Origin: Cichorium intybus
Lineage: Eukaryota > Streptophyta > Magnoliopsida > Asterales > Asteraceae
DNA: 64,000 bases
Direction: 5' to 3'
Assembly (NCBI GenBank): GCA_023525715.1
Contig: CM042012.1
Span: 47,107,561-47,171,560 of the forward strand
Shown: positions 46,005 through 58,450 of the stretch, piece by piece
Position numbering within the stretch: the stretch's first letter is position 1
Layout: each line of letters starts with the position of its first letter
The notes under the pieces: model-generated
The model's input: only the letters and a program-made list of their open reading frames with translations
Told to the model about the DNA's origin: nothing
Databases searched by the model: none
Translations under genes and position numbers: made by a program

Positions 46005-47131
46005 CAGGGTCGATCCGTTAATTTTGGAGGTCCTGTGTTGATCCTGTGACAATAGTAAAAAAGACTCTATAAATAAATTTTCTTTTAGCAACGAAATCTA
46101 TGAGGTATTAGTGACGGAATTTTACGAGTTATTAGAGCCCGCGCGCGAGATTAGATCGACTACTCTACTACCATCATAAATGACTAAAATTTGTTTTTCA
46201 ATTGGAAGTGGTGCATATTGTGCTTGTTTCGAAGAATCTTTCTAAACCACTTCGGGTCAGCGGGGCCTTCAAGCCGATGAATTTTTGCAAAGAATTAACA
46301 ACGGATAAATCATTTGTACGGGTGTTCGTTTGGATGGATTGGTTCAATCCGATGCAATCTAGTGAATCCAAATAGATTTCGGTTTTCAAAACATGGATCC
46401 AAATAGTCCAAATTAAAAATTAAATCCGATCCGAACGAACCAAAATACAATTCGGTTGGATCGGTTTTTTTAATTCGGTTTTCATGCATCGAGTCATTTT
46501 AAACATATACATATAACTTGAATCTTAGCCAAATCTAATAAACAAAACAAAAACAAAATATTTAGTAGTGAATTAAAATTTACAAACAACTACCAATAAA
46601 ATAAATTACAATTTAATATTTTACAGACAAAAACTCATTAAGTAATTGTATATATTAAGGTTTTTCATTGGATAGTAATTTCTAATCTACTAAAAACAAT
46701 TTATTAGAATTTAATAAACAATTATAAAAATAATTAAAAAATAGAAATATAAATAAATAAATAAATAATTGTCTATTCTGTTTTTTTTTGGATTATTCGG
46801 TTCTTGTTTTATAAACCAAAACCAATCCAAAATCCAAAATAATAATCCGGTTTTGCTTAAAAACCAATCCAAAAATCTGAATATCCGAACCAAATAGTCC
46901 AATCTAAATTGTCGAATTGGACAATTCGGTTTTATCCAAATAGTGAACAGCCCTAATAATTTGACATGACGTTTTTGACAATGCTTTTATTCTTTCAATA
47001 ATCCGTCGCAAATGATTTTTATCGACGGATTGCTGATAAATTTTTCCGTCATTAATATATTAAACGTAATTTTTTCGGGCCCCCTAGATGACACGGGTCC
47101 TGTACGGTCGCACACCATTAAGGCCGGTCCT
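46005..47131. mobile_element. Possible non-autonomous DNA element hosting MITE 2
   Basis: The left end CAGGGTCGATCC and right end GGCCGGTCCT, each followed inward by a GTCCTGT phrase and by CCGTCGC/GACGGA words, resemble a widespread plant element with CAGGGCCGGCC-like termini. The target duplication could not be shown because MITE 3 abuts the right end. Confidence 0.3.
46317..46955. mobile_element. hAT-type MITE 2
   Basis: Ends TACGGGTGTTCG ... GTGAACAGCCCTA with an 8-bp duplication atcatttg / ataatttg (46309-46316, 46956-46963, 7 of 8). Subterminal sequence repeats ATCCAAATAG, CGGTT and AACCG words. No transposase frame. Confidence 0.8.
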
Positions 47132-47634
47132 CAGGGCTGTAAACGAACCGAACGAACACGAACAATGGCTTGCTCATGTTCGTTCATTTAACTTAGCCAA
47201 ACAAAAGAACGAATACGAACGGTTAAACAAACGAGTTTTTTTGTTCATGCTCGTTCATTTAACAATTATCTTGTTCATGTTCGTGAACATGCTAAACGAA
47301 CATAAATGAACATAAACGAACAAACATAAACGAGTAGAGATAAACAAACACAATTAAGCATATATGAACATAAACAAACATATAATATTGTAATGTAATC
47401 AAACACAATTATACATATATGAACATAAAATGAAATTAAATGAACAAACATAAACGAACAGCATAAACGAACGTTCATGAACATAATTGAATGAACGAAG
47501 CAATTGTTCATGTTCGTTCGTTTAACTAAACGAACGAGAAATTGGGTTCATGTTCGTTCATTTATTAATAAACGAACTTCCCGCCGAACATTTCACGAAC
47601 GGTTCGCCGAACGTTTGGTTCGTTTACAGCATTA
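47132..47634. mobile_element. hAT-type MITE 3
   Basis: GGCTGTAAACGAACCGAACG at the left end pairs with CGTTTGGTTCGTTTACAGC at the right. The flanks ccggtcct / ccgacctt agree at 5 of 8 bases, consistent with old C-to-T decay. Nearly the whole element is built from GAACGAACA / TGTTCGTT words. Confidence 0.75.
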
Positions 47635-47642
47635 CCGACCTT

Positions 47643-48390
47643 TACACCTTGTTCCCGAGTCTCATTTAACGAGAGAAGAGGAAGGAAAAGAACGGATCCG
47701 GAAGGAAAGCTTCAAAAAATTGTGTTCCCTAGAATTTTTTTGGAAGGATCGGGAAAGAAAAGAAAGGATCATCATCCCTCAAGTCTTTACTCCCAAATTG
47801 GAGAGATTTGGAGAGAAAGAGATATCGTCTTTGTATATATACATATATTTAATAGATTTTCCCTCTTATCTTTTTATAATAGAAGATGCCGACTACTACT
47901 CCTATGCTTATTCTTGTTGCTGTTGCATATTTTCCTGGTTGACAGATTTGCCCTCCACCCTTTTCCTTTCATTTCCGTCCAGCTCAGGAACGCTAAAGCA
48001 CTTATTCCTTTCTTTTCCCTCCTTTTCTTTTCTCTCTATATGTCATCTCCTTTATTTTTCTTTTCTTTACTAAATACTCTGGAACAAGGTGTTATTGATA
48101 TGTTAGAGGAATTATATCTATGGAATTTAATTATTATTTAATTACAAATTATGAAAACCAGATTATGTTGTGATCTAATGAAAAAAATTATGAAAATTAT
48201 GTTGTGATCTAATGATACCAAATCCAGAGTGACCGTCTTGTTGATGTTTGGAATCGAGTTAGTAGTTAGAACTTAGAACTCTATTGAGTTTCGTCATAAG
48301 ATTAACTATCGGAAAAAGAGTTATACATATTTTCTAAAAGTAGGTTCGCAAATTAGGAATCTTAATACATTTTTAAAAGGATAACTTGCA
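47643..48390. other. Unassigned purine/pyrimidine-biased stretch
   Basis: Plus-strand frames of 189 and 139 codons (47504-48073 and 47722-48141) are low-complexity (Arg/Glu/Lys then Leu/Ser/Phe) and start in or next to MITE 3. No domain is recognisable. GAAAGGAAAG-type and CTTTCCTTTT-type tracts face each other here. Confidence 0.4.
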
Positions 48391-48394
48391 AAAA

Positions 48395-48750
48395 AAAAAA
48401 AAAAAATCATTAAGTTTACACAAAATATCGGTTGATACTGTATTTTTTATTTTTGCAATTAAATCACAAAATTTCTAATTTGTTGCAATTTTAACAATTT
48501 GATCAGCTAATCACGTTGACTGCTGACGTGATATGATGACGTGTCAGTTTTTGCTTATATATGACATGATCTTGACACAATGTCAAAATTGAAAAAAAAT
48601 ATAAAATGTAGTAACTTAATTGTAAAAAAAAAATACAGTATCAAAATCACAAAAAATATAATGATTTAATTGCGAAAAAAGAAACATAATATCAAAATCA
48701 AATTTTTATGAAAACTTTGTGTATTTTGTAACTTGTACACCGTACATTAA
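48395..48750. mobile_element. Fold-back MITE-like element, copy 1
   Basis: A left arm (TTTTTGCAATTAAATCAC near 48450) and a right arm (its inverse near 48670) form long imperfect inverted repeats around a centre containing TGACGTGTCAG. A related half-copy lies in the opposite orientation at 50205-50395. Confidence 0.5.
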
Positions 48751-48978
48751 AATTTGTATATACTAAGAAAATTATTACTTTTTAAATGTTTTACTAAAAA
48801 AATTATTTGTTTCCAATTTAATTGAATTACTTTAACATAAAACATTAATAACTATTATAAGTTTATAACTTTTGAACATTTTGTATATTAAAGTGTGTTC
48901 GAGTTAGCCGTTAAATAAATAAAACTAAATAAGAAATGATTAAGGCTTTTCGCCGTTAAAAAAGAAGAAGAAATGATT
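48751..48978. other. Short AT-rich spacer
   Basis: No feature. GAAATGATTAAGGC occurs twice (48935 and 48970 region) next to MITE 5. Confidence 0.4.
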
Positions 48979-49729
48979 AAGGCTGTGTTTGTCACGCCAC
49001 AGCTAGCGTATAAACTAACGTTTTTTTCGACCTTTTTTGTTTCACATGTTTGGGAATCCAAAAATAACTTATAAGCTAGCTAACAAGTTAGGTTTTTTAA
49101 ACGCTATTAATAGTAACTGTTTGAGTAGCGGTTTCAAAATGTTTCCATTTTACCATCACAGGGGATATGATTCCTTTATCCCAAATTATCTACGCTTCCT
49201 TTATCCCAAATATTATGTACGCTTTCTTTATCCCAAATTGACATATATCTATGATTCCTTTACCCTTCATAACTATATTCAAAGAAATAACTTGACATAT
49301 ATGGTTTTCAACATCGTTGAACAACATTTTGATTACATACATTCAGAAGAACAAAACAACCATTCAATATCTAATCATGCGAACATTTGAGAGTCACGTC
49401 ACGAGATGCGAGAACTTCGTGATAATATTGCGAATATGATATGAGATGTAAGAAATTTATTTTAAAATATGTAATATTTTATTTAGTATTACTTTAATTT
49501 AATTTAATGTATTATGGTTTTTCTTATAATATTGGATAAATTTTGTGCATGTCCTTTTATGTCATTTTACGACTTCCAGCTAGTTTTATCAGTTAGTTTT
49601 TACCAAACGTCATTTATTATCAGCTAGTTTTTCAGCTCAGCTAGTTTTTCAGTTAGTCGCTAGTTTTCTAGCTACCACTAGTTTTTCAGCTTGTAGCTAG
49701 TTTTTCAGTTAGTCTGCCAAACATAGCCT
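48979..49729. mobile_element. hAT-like MITE 5 with CTAGTTTTTCAG repeats
   Basis: Ends AGGCTGTGTTTG ... CAAACATAGCCT are inverted repeats with one mismatch, a TIR type common in plant hAT MITEs. From 49570 on, CAGCTAGTTTTTCAG-like words recur seven or more times. The target duplication is unclear, so the exact ends may be off by a few bases. Confidence 0.6.
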
Positions 49730-49738
49730 AAATACAGA

Positions 49739-49795
49739 CAACAAATAACAAACAACAAACAACAAACAACAAACAATAAACAACAAACAACAATA
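49739..49795. repeat. AACAAAC minisatellite
   Basis: About eight near-perfect copies of AACAAAC in a row. Confidence 0.9.
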
Positions 49796-50204
49796 ATGTA
49801 TTTTATGTTAATTCTCATTTTAGGCAATTACATTCACCATTCAATGTAAAATGACAAAATACTTTTTTTTGTCTATTAACAATTATTTCTATATTTAGTC
49901 GTAGTCTATCACAAATTGACGATAACTTTACTTTAGAAAGATGAATGAACATTTGATTAGGTACAAAAATGTGTTTAAGTTATTCATACAAATAATTGCA
50001 TTATTTAAAATAAAAGTTGTTTTTGAAAAAAAAATAAAAATTGGTTTATAAGTATTAAATAGTCCTCACAATTAAAATAAAAAATTGGCTTAATTTTATG
50101 AAATAAGGTAACAAATGAATGAATTAAAATTGAATGGTGTACTAAATTTTATGAAATATGGTAGCAAATATTTTTCTAGTAAAACATTTACAAAGTAATA
50201 AATT
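49796..50204. other. AT-rich spacer, nothing recognised
   Basis: No frames or repeat ends seen. Confidence 0.5.
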
Positions 50205-50395
50205 TCTTAGTTTACACAAATTTTGATGTATGATGTACAAGTTGCAAAAGACGGTTTTTTATAAAAATGTGATTTTGACATTGTGTTTCTTTTTTTGCAA
50301 TTAAGTCACTAAATTTTATACTTTTTTCGAATTTGACATTATGTCAAGTCATCATGTCATGTCAGTGCCACATCAGCAAAAACTGAAAGTCATCA
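50205..50395. mobile_element. Fold-back MITE-like element, truncated copy 2
   Basis: The reverse complement matches the right arm and centre of copy 1 (GCAACTTGTACATCATACAT, GCAATTAAGTCAC inverse). It is cut at 50395 by the LTR that starts at 50396. Confidence 0.5.
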
Positions 50396-51186
50396 TGTAA
50401 AACACCATCGCTTAAGGCTTTTCATAAAACATCATTTTAACCCATGGTTTATCATCATTATTCCAAAAATCATCCTTTAGTAAAAACTTCAATTTCATCA
50501 TCTTCAAATATGTCATTTACTTTCAAAACCATTTTAATATACATGAGGTTTAATGAGTAATAATTTAGGTTTAAGTTGCGGAAAACACCGTTTGGTCCTA
50601 TTTTAGATAAAACATTTTAGTTTATAAAGTAGCAATGTTGTAACAATTCAAATACCATTACATAGCTTAAATGAAACCACACAAACGTGGCCTTCTAAAC
50701 GTCCAACTCTTCTAAAGTCATCTAAACTGCTCAATCTGAGTGCACATCAAAATAAGTTAGGCGATTGAAATGCCTGAGCTTACCGAGGTTGACCCATTTC
50801 GAATGGGCAGTGAACTACCACACTCGGGACAAACCCCCAAAAATAGATTTTAAACACACTTCACAAGTTACTTAAAACATCATAAGGATTTACTCAAAAT
50901 AGATAGTTATGATATGCAAATGCAATACATGATGCAACTATCCCAAACCCACGTCCATCTCATAAAAGTCCAACTCACCTCAATGGCACCTACCTAAGTT
51001 CACGAATGACACACACAAAGCATGCCACTCGATCCCCGTATAGGCAAAACTAGGACTAGTGGCCATCACACTAGCCCCATGAGGGTTAGCAACTCCCTCA
51101 TGCGGTTTCCTATTGTCGGGAACGGTTTTCCCTAAATCCGGGACAAACATCTCATTTTGGGCATTTTGCCCATGATTTCCCTAAAT
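50396..51186 (-). repeat. 3' LTR of the non-autonomous Gypsy, left piece
   Basis: TGTAAAACACCATCGCTTAA to CATGATTTCCCTAA, with a near match at 57658-58450 (TGAAACACCCTCGCTTAA). It was probably interrupted by the Athila-like fragment. Confidence 0.75.
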
Positions 51187-51192
51187 CCGGGA

Positions 51193-52180
51193 TGACATCG
51201 CAGCGGTCGTCATGCGGTAAAAAATAGTAAAATAACATCACTCTCACTTAGCACAGTGGTAGTCAGGGTCGATCCACAGGAGTTACGTGGTCAAGGTAGG
51301 AAACAGATTACCAACTGTAGTGTCACTTCTACAGCCAGAGGATCTAGTTTCCTACTTATACCCAAAACAATCCCAAAAATCACAAATCAAGAAATCCAAC
51401 TCAAGCATCAACTAAACTAAACCAATAACTAATCCTAATTACCTACTGAAATCAGAAGTATAATTCAAAATCAGAAGTAACCAAGATCAAATCCAAACAT
51501 CCAACATAATCAAACATCCAAAATCCATTCAAAAGCATAAAATACCGAAAACAGAGCAATTAACACTAACCGACTGATTCTTATTAAAAACTCAGATTCC
51601 AATGTACCAAACAGTAAACATCAAATTCAGAAACTAAAACCTAGTGCCAATGGTTGTCACACCCAAAGACACTCGCTAAATCTACCGAAATCACTAAACT
51701 AATTGGAAATTAAAAGAGAAAAACATAAAATACCAATTTATGGTTGCTGAAAACTGAAACTCGAAGTCAAAGAAGCCTTGGGAGTCGTTCCTATGCCAGG
51801 TCTTTGCTTCTTTTTTCGACCTAAAACCCTCTATTTATAGTTGCAAAAATTAAGAGGCCGCGCCGCACACAAGTGAAATCCGTGGCGCGCGCATGGGTTT
51901 ATCCCCGTTTTTTCGGCATTTGAATTTCTCCACCGCCTTTGTGCTGAGTCACCCCGTCGCGCCTTTGTGAATCCCGTGGCGCGCGTGTGAATTTGACTGT
52001 TTTGTCTTTATCTTCAAACTTCTTCCATTTTGTACGCTTTTAGCCCCTGTTTACATCATTTCTTTCCAAACAAGCACTGACATAAAAAGTGAGAATACCA
52101 CAGCATATATGATATAATTTCACTAAGAATAGGGCTCAACAACGACTAAAATACTTGATATTATTAGGCGTTGTCAAACA
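51193..52180 (-). repeat. 3' LTR of an Athila/Tat-like Gypsy fragment
   Basis: On the minus strand TGTTTGACAACGCC begins at 52180, directly after AAGTGTGGGG (52181-52190), and GGGGACAAGCAATGCACAAG lies just upstream. That combination is typical of the 3' end of Athila/Tat elements. The other end is placed at TGACATCGC (51193). The LTR carries paired GC-rich GGCGCGCG motifs at about 51890 and 51980. Confidence 0.55.
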
Positions 52181-52190
52181 CCCCACACTT

Positions 52191-53193
52191 GTGCATTGCT
52201 TGTCCCCAAGCAAGATAGTTTTTAACAAATTCTAATAAAGACTCAAACAATTTTTGAATGCGTTTAATTTCAAAGCTTATTGCCCTAAGAGTTAGATTGG
52301 AATAGTTTGTGAAAACATAATCGGAATATTCTTTGGAATTCATGACTTTCTAGAGAACCCTTGATTACAAATTTTCTGTCCACAATGAAGTGTACATAGT
52401 CATTCAGATTCTAAAGGCCATTAAAGAACTGTCCATGACTTTCGATGTTGTCCGTGTAACGAGCTTTCAGAAATACCATCCCAGACCAGACGCTCTTAGG
52501 TGTTAAGGTGCATAAATGCCTTTTTCGAGGCCACCCTTTTCGGACCTACCGGCTCGAACAACAAAGGTCACTGATTGACAATTCCTTTCTAAATTCCAAT
52601 CCTAAAACAATCCAATCTTCTAACTCCTAAAACTCAAGTTATTTGACTAAATTAATAGCATGATAACAACTACATAGTATTTCTCGAAAAATACCAATGC
52701 TAAAACATTCAGAAACTATTCGTTTCAAAATTACAATCTATTAAAAATTTTGAAAAATTGCTAAAATTTTTGAAAACTGGTCATTTCCCGCAAAAATTTC
52801 AAAAACTACTCTTTCGACCGTCCACACCCCATACTTAAAACCGTACAACGTCCCCGTTGTACAAAAAATATTTTAGAACTAGGGAGAAAGAGTTACCCTT
52901 TTGATGGTAGACTGCTTGATTGTCACAGGTACACAAACGCGAACAAAAAGTCCTCGACTCAGAATTCAGGAGTTGTAGCGCAACAGTGAAACACGCTGGT
53001 GGTCAAAGCAAGTGGAGGGGGCATGGTGACCCCACACTTGCTTGAAACAACTCCTCCATTTGGTATTACATACATAACTCACAAAAATATTAAATGCAAA
53101 CAGAACACAAAAGCTAAAAGTAAAATATACGCAAACAAAATATAATAGTGTCATAAGTACAGTACTTGTATATCAAAAGAAAAGAAAAGTACA
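52191..53193 (-). other. 3' interior spacer of the Athila-like fragment
   Basis: About 1 kb without frames, between the ORF remnant and the LTR, as usual in Athila/Tat elements. Confidence 0.5.
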
Positions 53194-54110
53194 TCACTCG
53201 TCATCCTGGCGGGTCCCAGATGGACCTGCCCCATCATCTCCTCTGGAGGGGTGAGGTGGAATGTCATCGATCTGCATCTGGAGCATGATCATCATCTGTG
53301 TCTTCGCCATCCACCGGTCATGTGCCTCCCTCGCAGACATCCTCTGGCTCAGGTCCTGGATAGCCGCCAGCACATCGGATAGCTGTGGCTGTGGCTGTGG
53401 CTCTACTGGTGCTACTGGTCTCCGACGTCTCCTGCCTGGCTGGGCGTAGGCTGGCTGGGGAGCCTGGGGTGCCTCGGTCGCCACCCTTACATACTGGCCT
53501 GGACGCGGCTGCTCGATCGGCCCCATGTTCTCCAGGGCTCGTACCGTGGTGCGAGCTGGAGGTAAGGCAGTCAGGGAGGCCACGGTCGCAGCAGTGAGTA
53601 TCCAGTAAGAACAGGCCAGGCGGCTAATGTAATGCCCGCCGGTCAAGGGACTGCTGGACGATGCACCCGTTGTACGGGTGGATAGAGATACGGCCAAGGC
53701 GTACGGGAGGTGGACGAAGCTGGAAGGGTCGAGGAGCACCCAAAGATATGTCATGTCCTCGTTGGACACCTTCTCGCCCCCTCCCTCTGCATGATAGAGG
53801 TGGTGACGATACGGTACATGAGCCGGTGAAGCGGGTTGCGGAGCTGGCTCTCCCTGGCCGACCCCGCCTCAAAGTAGACGTTGGACAAAGGTGCCTAAAC
53901 AACTGCATTGGCATCCCTCGCGGGCTGCCCCTGAACACACGCGTGAAAGAATGACGTGAAGTGTCGGTGCTGGACGTCCACCTCCGTGTAAATGACCGTG
54001 CGTCTCTCGAACCCGGCGACCCGTAAGTGCATCCCTCCTCACGGCATACTCGACAGAACTCTCCCGTCCCTCGAGGAACTGGAGAAAAGGGTGGTCAAGT
54101 CTGAAAGATA
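53194..54110 (-). pseudogene. ATHILA ORF-1-like protein remnant
   Basis: The minus-strand frame at 53194-53769 reads SNEDMTYLWVLLDPSSFV, HLPYALAVSLSTRTTG, GGHYISRLACSYWILT, then a Pro- and Arg-rich linker (PGRRRRRPVAPVEPQPQPQL) and an Ala/Gln/Met-rich tail. This resembles the protein annotated in many plants as Athila ORF-1 / putative retrotransposon protein. Upstream, NPLHRLMYRIVTTSIMQREG continues the homology in another frame; the break is in a G-rich run near 53775-53785. The first codon of the lower frame is GTG and is not a real start. GC content is far above that of the surroundings. The function in the element is not established. Confidence 0.6.
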
Positions 54111-54114
54111 TTGG

Positions 54115-54639
54115 CAAAACTAGTCCTCATAGTTTGGTCTTACATCACCCAACACCCTTAGAGTCAATTCTTCTAACTAGAAGTCTCTAAGTTCACACTC
54201 ACACCCTAAATATAATTATTTATTTCACTTGAGTCATTCTTTAGGTCAACACTAACCCTTAGTTTCCCAATTTGGCACAAATGGTCCCTTACACTAAAAT
54301 TCTTCACAATTTAGATCCTTAATGAAATTCAAATAATTATTAGACCTAATTTAAACTCCACTTCAATTCCTTTAATATATCTTCTAATTTTTCTAAATCC
54401 ATGACTAGTCAAATCTACTTAGGGTAAGTTTGGCCAATTTGACACTTTTAGTCCTTATGACAAAATTTCTCACATTTGGTTACAATTTGATTTTAAAACT
54501 ATGTTTGGCTCATTTATTCACAATATAAAATATAACAAGATATTAAATTTAGTTATTAACTTGTTTTCTTTATTTACAAAATAAATTTTATTTGTAGGTT
54601 TAAGCTCAAAACTCCTAGGCCCAAAACACGGATGTTACA
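54115..54639 (-). repeat. 3' LTR of the non-autonomous Gypsy, right piece
   Basis: It ends CACGGATGTTACA on the plus strand, i.e. TGTAACATCCGTG as LTR start on the minus strand, next to the purine tract at 54644-54654. The left limit is set by the end of the Athila-like fragment and is approximate. Confidence 0.55.
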
Positions 54640-54643
54640 ATTA

Positions 54644-54654
54644 TCCACCCCTTA
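54644..54654 (-). other. Polypurine tract of the non-autonomous Gypsy
   Basis: AAGGGGTGGAT on the minus strand just before the LTR; GGGGACGGAATCC lies a little upstream, as is common at Gypsy 3' interiors. Confidence 0.65.
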
Positions 54655-56040
54655 AAAGGATTCCGTCCCCAGAATCACCGATAAGGAATTAAGTATCCCT
54701 TTACAAAATCTCAAAGGTTATTCACGTTTTTAGCTTTAAAATATTATAAAACTCGGAGTATTATAAATTTCACTTTATAAATTGTTTTACTTCAAAAATT
54801 ACTTATCTCGGGTTTCTTTTCAAAAATGTTTTCCTTTAAAGCATGTAATTATCAAACTTGAATCTTTTTTTTCCACTCGATCCCTTGTTCTACAAAAGAT
54901 TGGAACACTCAACTTTGTGATAAATGTTTTGAAGAGATCATTCTTTATGAGATAATTTTAATCAACCTTTGTGAAAAGAAAATACACTTTCGAATTCGTA
55001 CACTTTATATAAAACAATAAAGTTTCAAATTTATCTATGGATATATTTTCATTGAATTTATTAACAAAATTCCAAAGAGATCATCAATCCCGAGTATTCC
55101 TACCGATTCATGATGGCCCCTTTGTCATTTATTTCTATAAAAGTCTTGCATTTCGTAAGATATACTTGTTCAAATTTGTTTACAAAAATTTTCTCAATTT
55201 TTTTAACAATACTTTTGAAAATATTGGCCTTACGTCATTCTTTAGTTCTTATTATGGTAGGTTATTCACTACTTCACACACCCCAAGGTGATTAACGGTT
55301 TGATCCTATGGCCTCTAGTCTCATCATGCATCCATGTCTCTTCACCCTAACATGAATTAGTAAATCACTATTCCCATAAGGTTCCATTGGTCACTAAGCC
55401 ATTGCTAACTACCAAAGAACTTAATGATCTAAGTCCTTCTTGGGTCTTACATTAAGGTTTCTCTAGTTCAGGTATTAAGGCGCAAACCATGCTACTCTTA
55501 CATACACTTAGTCTTCTAGAGCTAAGGCAAGGTCACCAACTTGAACACTAAAAAGATGTCGGATGGGTCTTAAAAGAAGGTAAAGATAAGGAAGATAGGT
55601 TTAAAGGTCACGACAAAGAATTTCTTCAACAGCTCCAAGTCTTCACCTACCATCCACTTTGCTAACACCATGCTCATCGTGCTCCTTGCTTGCCCAAGGT
55701 TGACACTACGATTCCACTAGTCTTCTAACACTCCTTCATCACTTAATCGACTCCTCAAGGCACCACCTTGTAAATCTCGCTACTCTTCGAGCTTCATCCA
55801 ATATAAGTTGTCCCTTTATTCGCCTTCTATCATCCTTAGAAGTTGCCATCATCACGAAGTTGTCCCTCATGATGCTATGATCTCTTCATTCTTCAATGTC
55901 GCACTTCAAATCCACATGAGAAACCTCATACACGAATCCTTCTACCAAGAAATTCCTTACATGATAATTCTAATTTACCGACTAAATTATTAGAGCTTAA
56001 ACACAAGCAAGTATTTATCACTAAGTTCTAAAGGCCCACT
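54655..56040 (-). other. Interior of the non-autonomous Gypsy
   Basis: No gag, protease or pol motif in either strand. Short frames (for example 55037-55291) have no support. Confidence 0.5.
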
Positions 56041-57556
56041 TGTAACGCCCCGGCCTTCCAAAGCATAAGGTTTTACAAGATAATATCACCAGGGATCGTC
56101 CCATGATCCAAGCCGAGCGTTACCTAAACCTGCAAAACCATATAAAATAAAAGGGTAAGCTATAAAGCTTAGTGAGTAATCGAATCACAGTATGGCCTAA
56201 ATAGCCACACTCGTTTCACAGACCAGCTTACTACTCTTGACCGTCATACGGTCCTTTCCTTACTCGTACAACATACTGTGAAACTACCGTATTACCCGAC
56301 GGAACTCATGCCTCGTACACTCTTACTACACTTTCTTCTATTATCTGGTAACATATAATGTTACTCTCTTACGATTTTCTTCTACTGTCTGGTAACTTAT
56401 GACGTTACCGTACTGTCTGCACTTTCTTCTATTACTTGGTAACTTATAATGTTACCATACTGTCTCACGTTACTCATTTTCAGTATCACATATCGTGATG
56501 TGTTTTACTACTATCATACGGTAACTCATTCACTACTACCTGTCATTAATCACTTACTCACTTACGGTATCACATACCGTGACAACTCGTTCGTTCTTAC
56601 TATGTTAAAATATTTACCGGTTCCGCACCGGGTTTCTCTCGGCACTATCGCTCTTTACCAAATTCATCATTTGGTAACCGTCTACATGATTTCCTATGCT
56701 TGCTTTATGGGATATCCATATCCCCTCTAACTTAATAGAACAATACTGGTGCAACATATAGTGTTGGCACACAACATCTACTTAATCTTCTTTCTATGTC
56801 ATATATCATCCTTCCGCATGGACACTACACTACTGGTTAATCACACTGCTTAGTATCATTCCGTGACACTCTACTATTCATGAGACGGACTCGTCAAACG
56901 GGTCCACAACATACCTATCTTCCATATAACTAAAAATCATGACTGTACTACTTTGCATTTCCTTCAATAATTTCTTTCTACTATAGTTTAACACGTATAA
57001 ACTACTAGGGAGATACGGTAGCGATTACTCACCTGAGTTTGGTGCTTTCCCGGAGTCCTGGCACGGTTCTCGTTCTAGACTTCTGATAACCTCCGAGCAC
57101 CTCAACGCTAGCTACTGCTGGCTCCTTACTTCTCACCATCATCTCTCAACGTATACTCCTTTCCAGAACACTCTCCTATATCATATATGTGTTTGGTGTG
57201 TGTTCTGCCTCAAAAATGAGGCTTGTGCATCGTATTTATAGGCCTCTGGACCTCCGTCGCGATGCGATCTAACCCTAGATCGCGACCCGATCTCTGACGT
57301 AAGCACTTATCTCATCGCGCACTCAACCGACAATGCGGACAGCCGTCGCGTCGCGACCATCATGCCCGTCGCGTCGCGAGGCACCGACACTAAAAAGTGT
57401 CACTTTTTCCTGCTTTTTGCTCCGTTTTGACTCCTAGGCTTTGATCGTTATATTTTTCTTATCTCGTAATGACCTTAACATCGTTATTTGGCCACACTAA
57501 AGGTTAAAACGCTCTTACTTTTGATCTATAGTCCCTCCCGGGACACGGGTGTCACA
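56041..57556 (-). repeat. Solo LTR of a Gypsy-type element (1516 bp)
   Basis: TGTAACGCCCCGGCC at the left, GGGTGTCACA at the right, and ccact repeated on both sides (56036-56040, 57557-57561). On the minus strand it starts TGTGACACCCGTG. It contains GC-rich GTCGCGTCGCGA-type pairs near 57255-57385 and GGTAAC / GTTACC-like words through 56340-56590. Confidence 0.9.
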
Positions 57557-57642
57557 CCACTAGTCAAGAAGTCAAACATCCTTTAAAGCATCACAGTCTA
57601 AGTCTAAGCACTACTCCTAGTACCTAGTTCACTTAAACTCAT

Positions 57643-57654
57643 GCTCTGATACCA
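57643..57654 (-). other. Primer binding site (tRNA-Met) of the non-autonomous Gypsy
   Basis: TGGTATCAGAGC on the minus strand, three bases from the LTR start at 57658. Confidence 0.85.
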
Positions 57655-57657
57655 AAT

Positions 57658-58450
57658 TGAAACACCCTCGCTTAAGGCTTTTCATAAAACATCATTTTAA
57701 CCCATGGTTTATCATCATTATTCCAAAAATCATCCTTTAGTAAAAACTTCAATTTCATCATTTTCAAATAAGTCGTTTACTTTCAAAACCATTTTAATAC
57801 ACATGGTGTTTAATGAGTAATAATTTAGGTTTAAGTTGCGGAAAACACCGTTTGGTCCAATTTTAGATTAAACATTTTAGTTTATAAAGTAGCGAGGTTG
57901 TAACAATTCAAATAACATTACACAACTTAAATGAAACCACACAAATCGTAACCTTCTAAACGTCCAGCTCTTTTAAAGTCATCTAAACTGCTCATCCTGA
58001 GTACACATCAAAAGAAGTTAGGCAATTGAAATGCCTAGGTAGCTTACCCGAGGTTGACCCATTTCGAGTGGGCAGTGAACTACCACACTCGGAAGAAAAC
58101 CCCAAAAATAGATTTTAAACACACTTCAAAAGTTACTTAAAACATCATAAAGATTTACTCAAAATAGATAGTTATGATATGCAAATGCAATGCATGATGC
58201 AACTATCCCAAACCCACGTCCATCTCATAAAAGTCCAACTCACCTCAATGGCACCTACCTAAGTTCACGAATGACACGCACAAAGCATGCCACTCGATCC
58301 CTGTATAGGCAAAACTAGGACTAGTGGCCATCACACTAGTCCCATGAGGGTTAGCAACTCCCTCATGCGGTTCCCTATTGTCGGGAACGGTTTTCCCTAA
58401 ATCCGGGACAAACATCTCATTTTGGACATTTTGCCCATGATTTCCCTAAC
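57658..58450 (-). repeat. 5' LTR of the non-autonomous Gypsy, truncated
   Basis: It matches 50396-51186 closely and stops matching at CATGATTTCCCTAA. What follows is not LTR-like, so the distal part (including any promoter) is lost. Confidence 0.75.

Larger units (their letters stand above)
50396..58450 (-). mobile_element. Non-autonomous Gypsy-type element, both LTRs damaged
   Basis: The LTR-like sequence 50396-51186 recurs at 57658-58450. The right copy is preceded by a tRNA-Met primer site (57643-57654, minus strand). A polypurine tract plus LTR start (TGTAACATCCG on the minus strand) lies at 54639-54654. The left LTR is therefore split by an Athila-like fragment (51187 to about 54110) and resumes until 54639. 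The interior is only about 1.5 kb once the solo LTR at 56041-57556 is removed, and has no gag or pol. The right LTR stops abruptly at about 58450. Confidence 0.65.

Noticed and set aside
47504..48141. Frames of 189 and 139 codons on the plus strand
   Set aside because: Low-complexity composition, the longer one starts inside MITE 3, and the two overlap in different frames; no domain.
53261..53954. Plus-strand frames opposite the Athila-like remnant
   Set aside because: Shadows of a GC-rich coding strand on the minus side.
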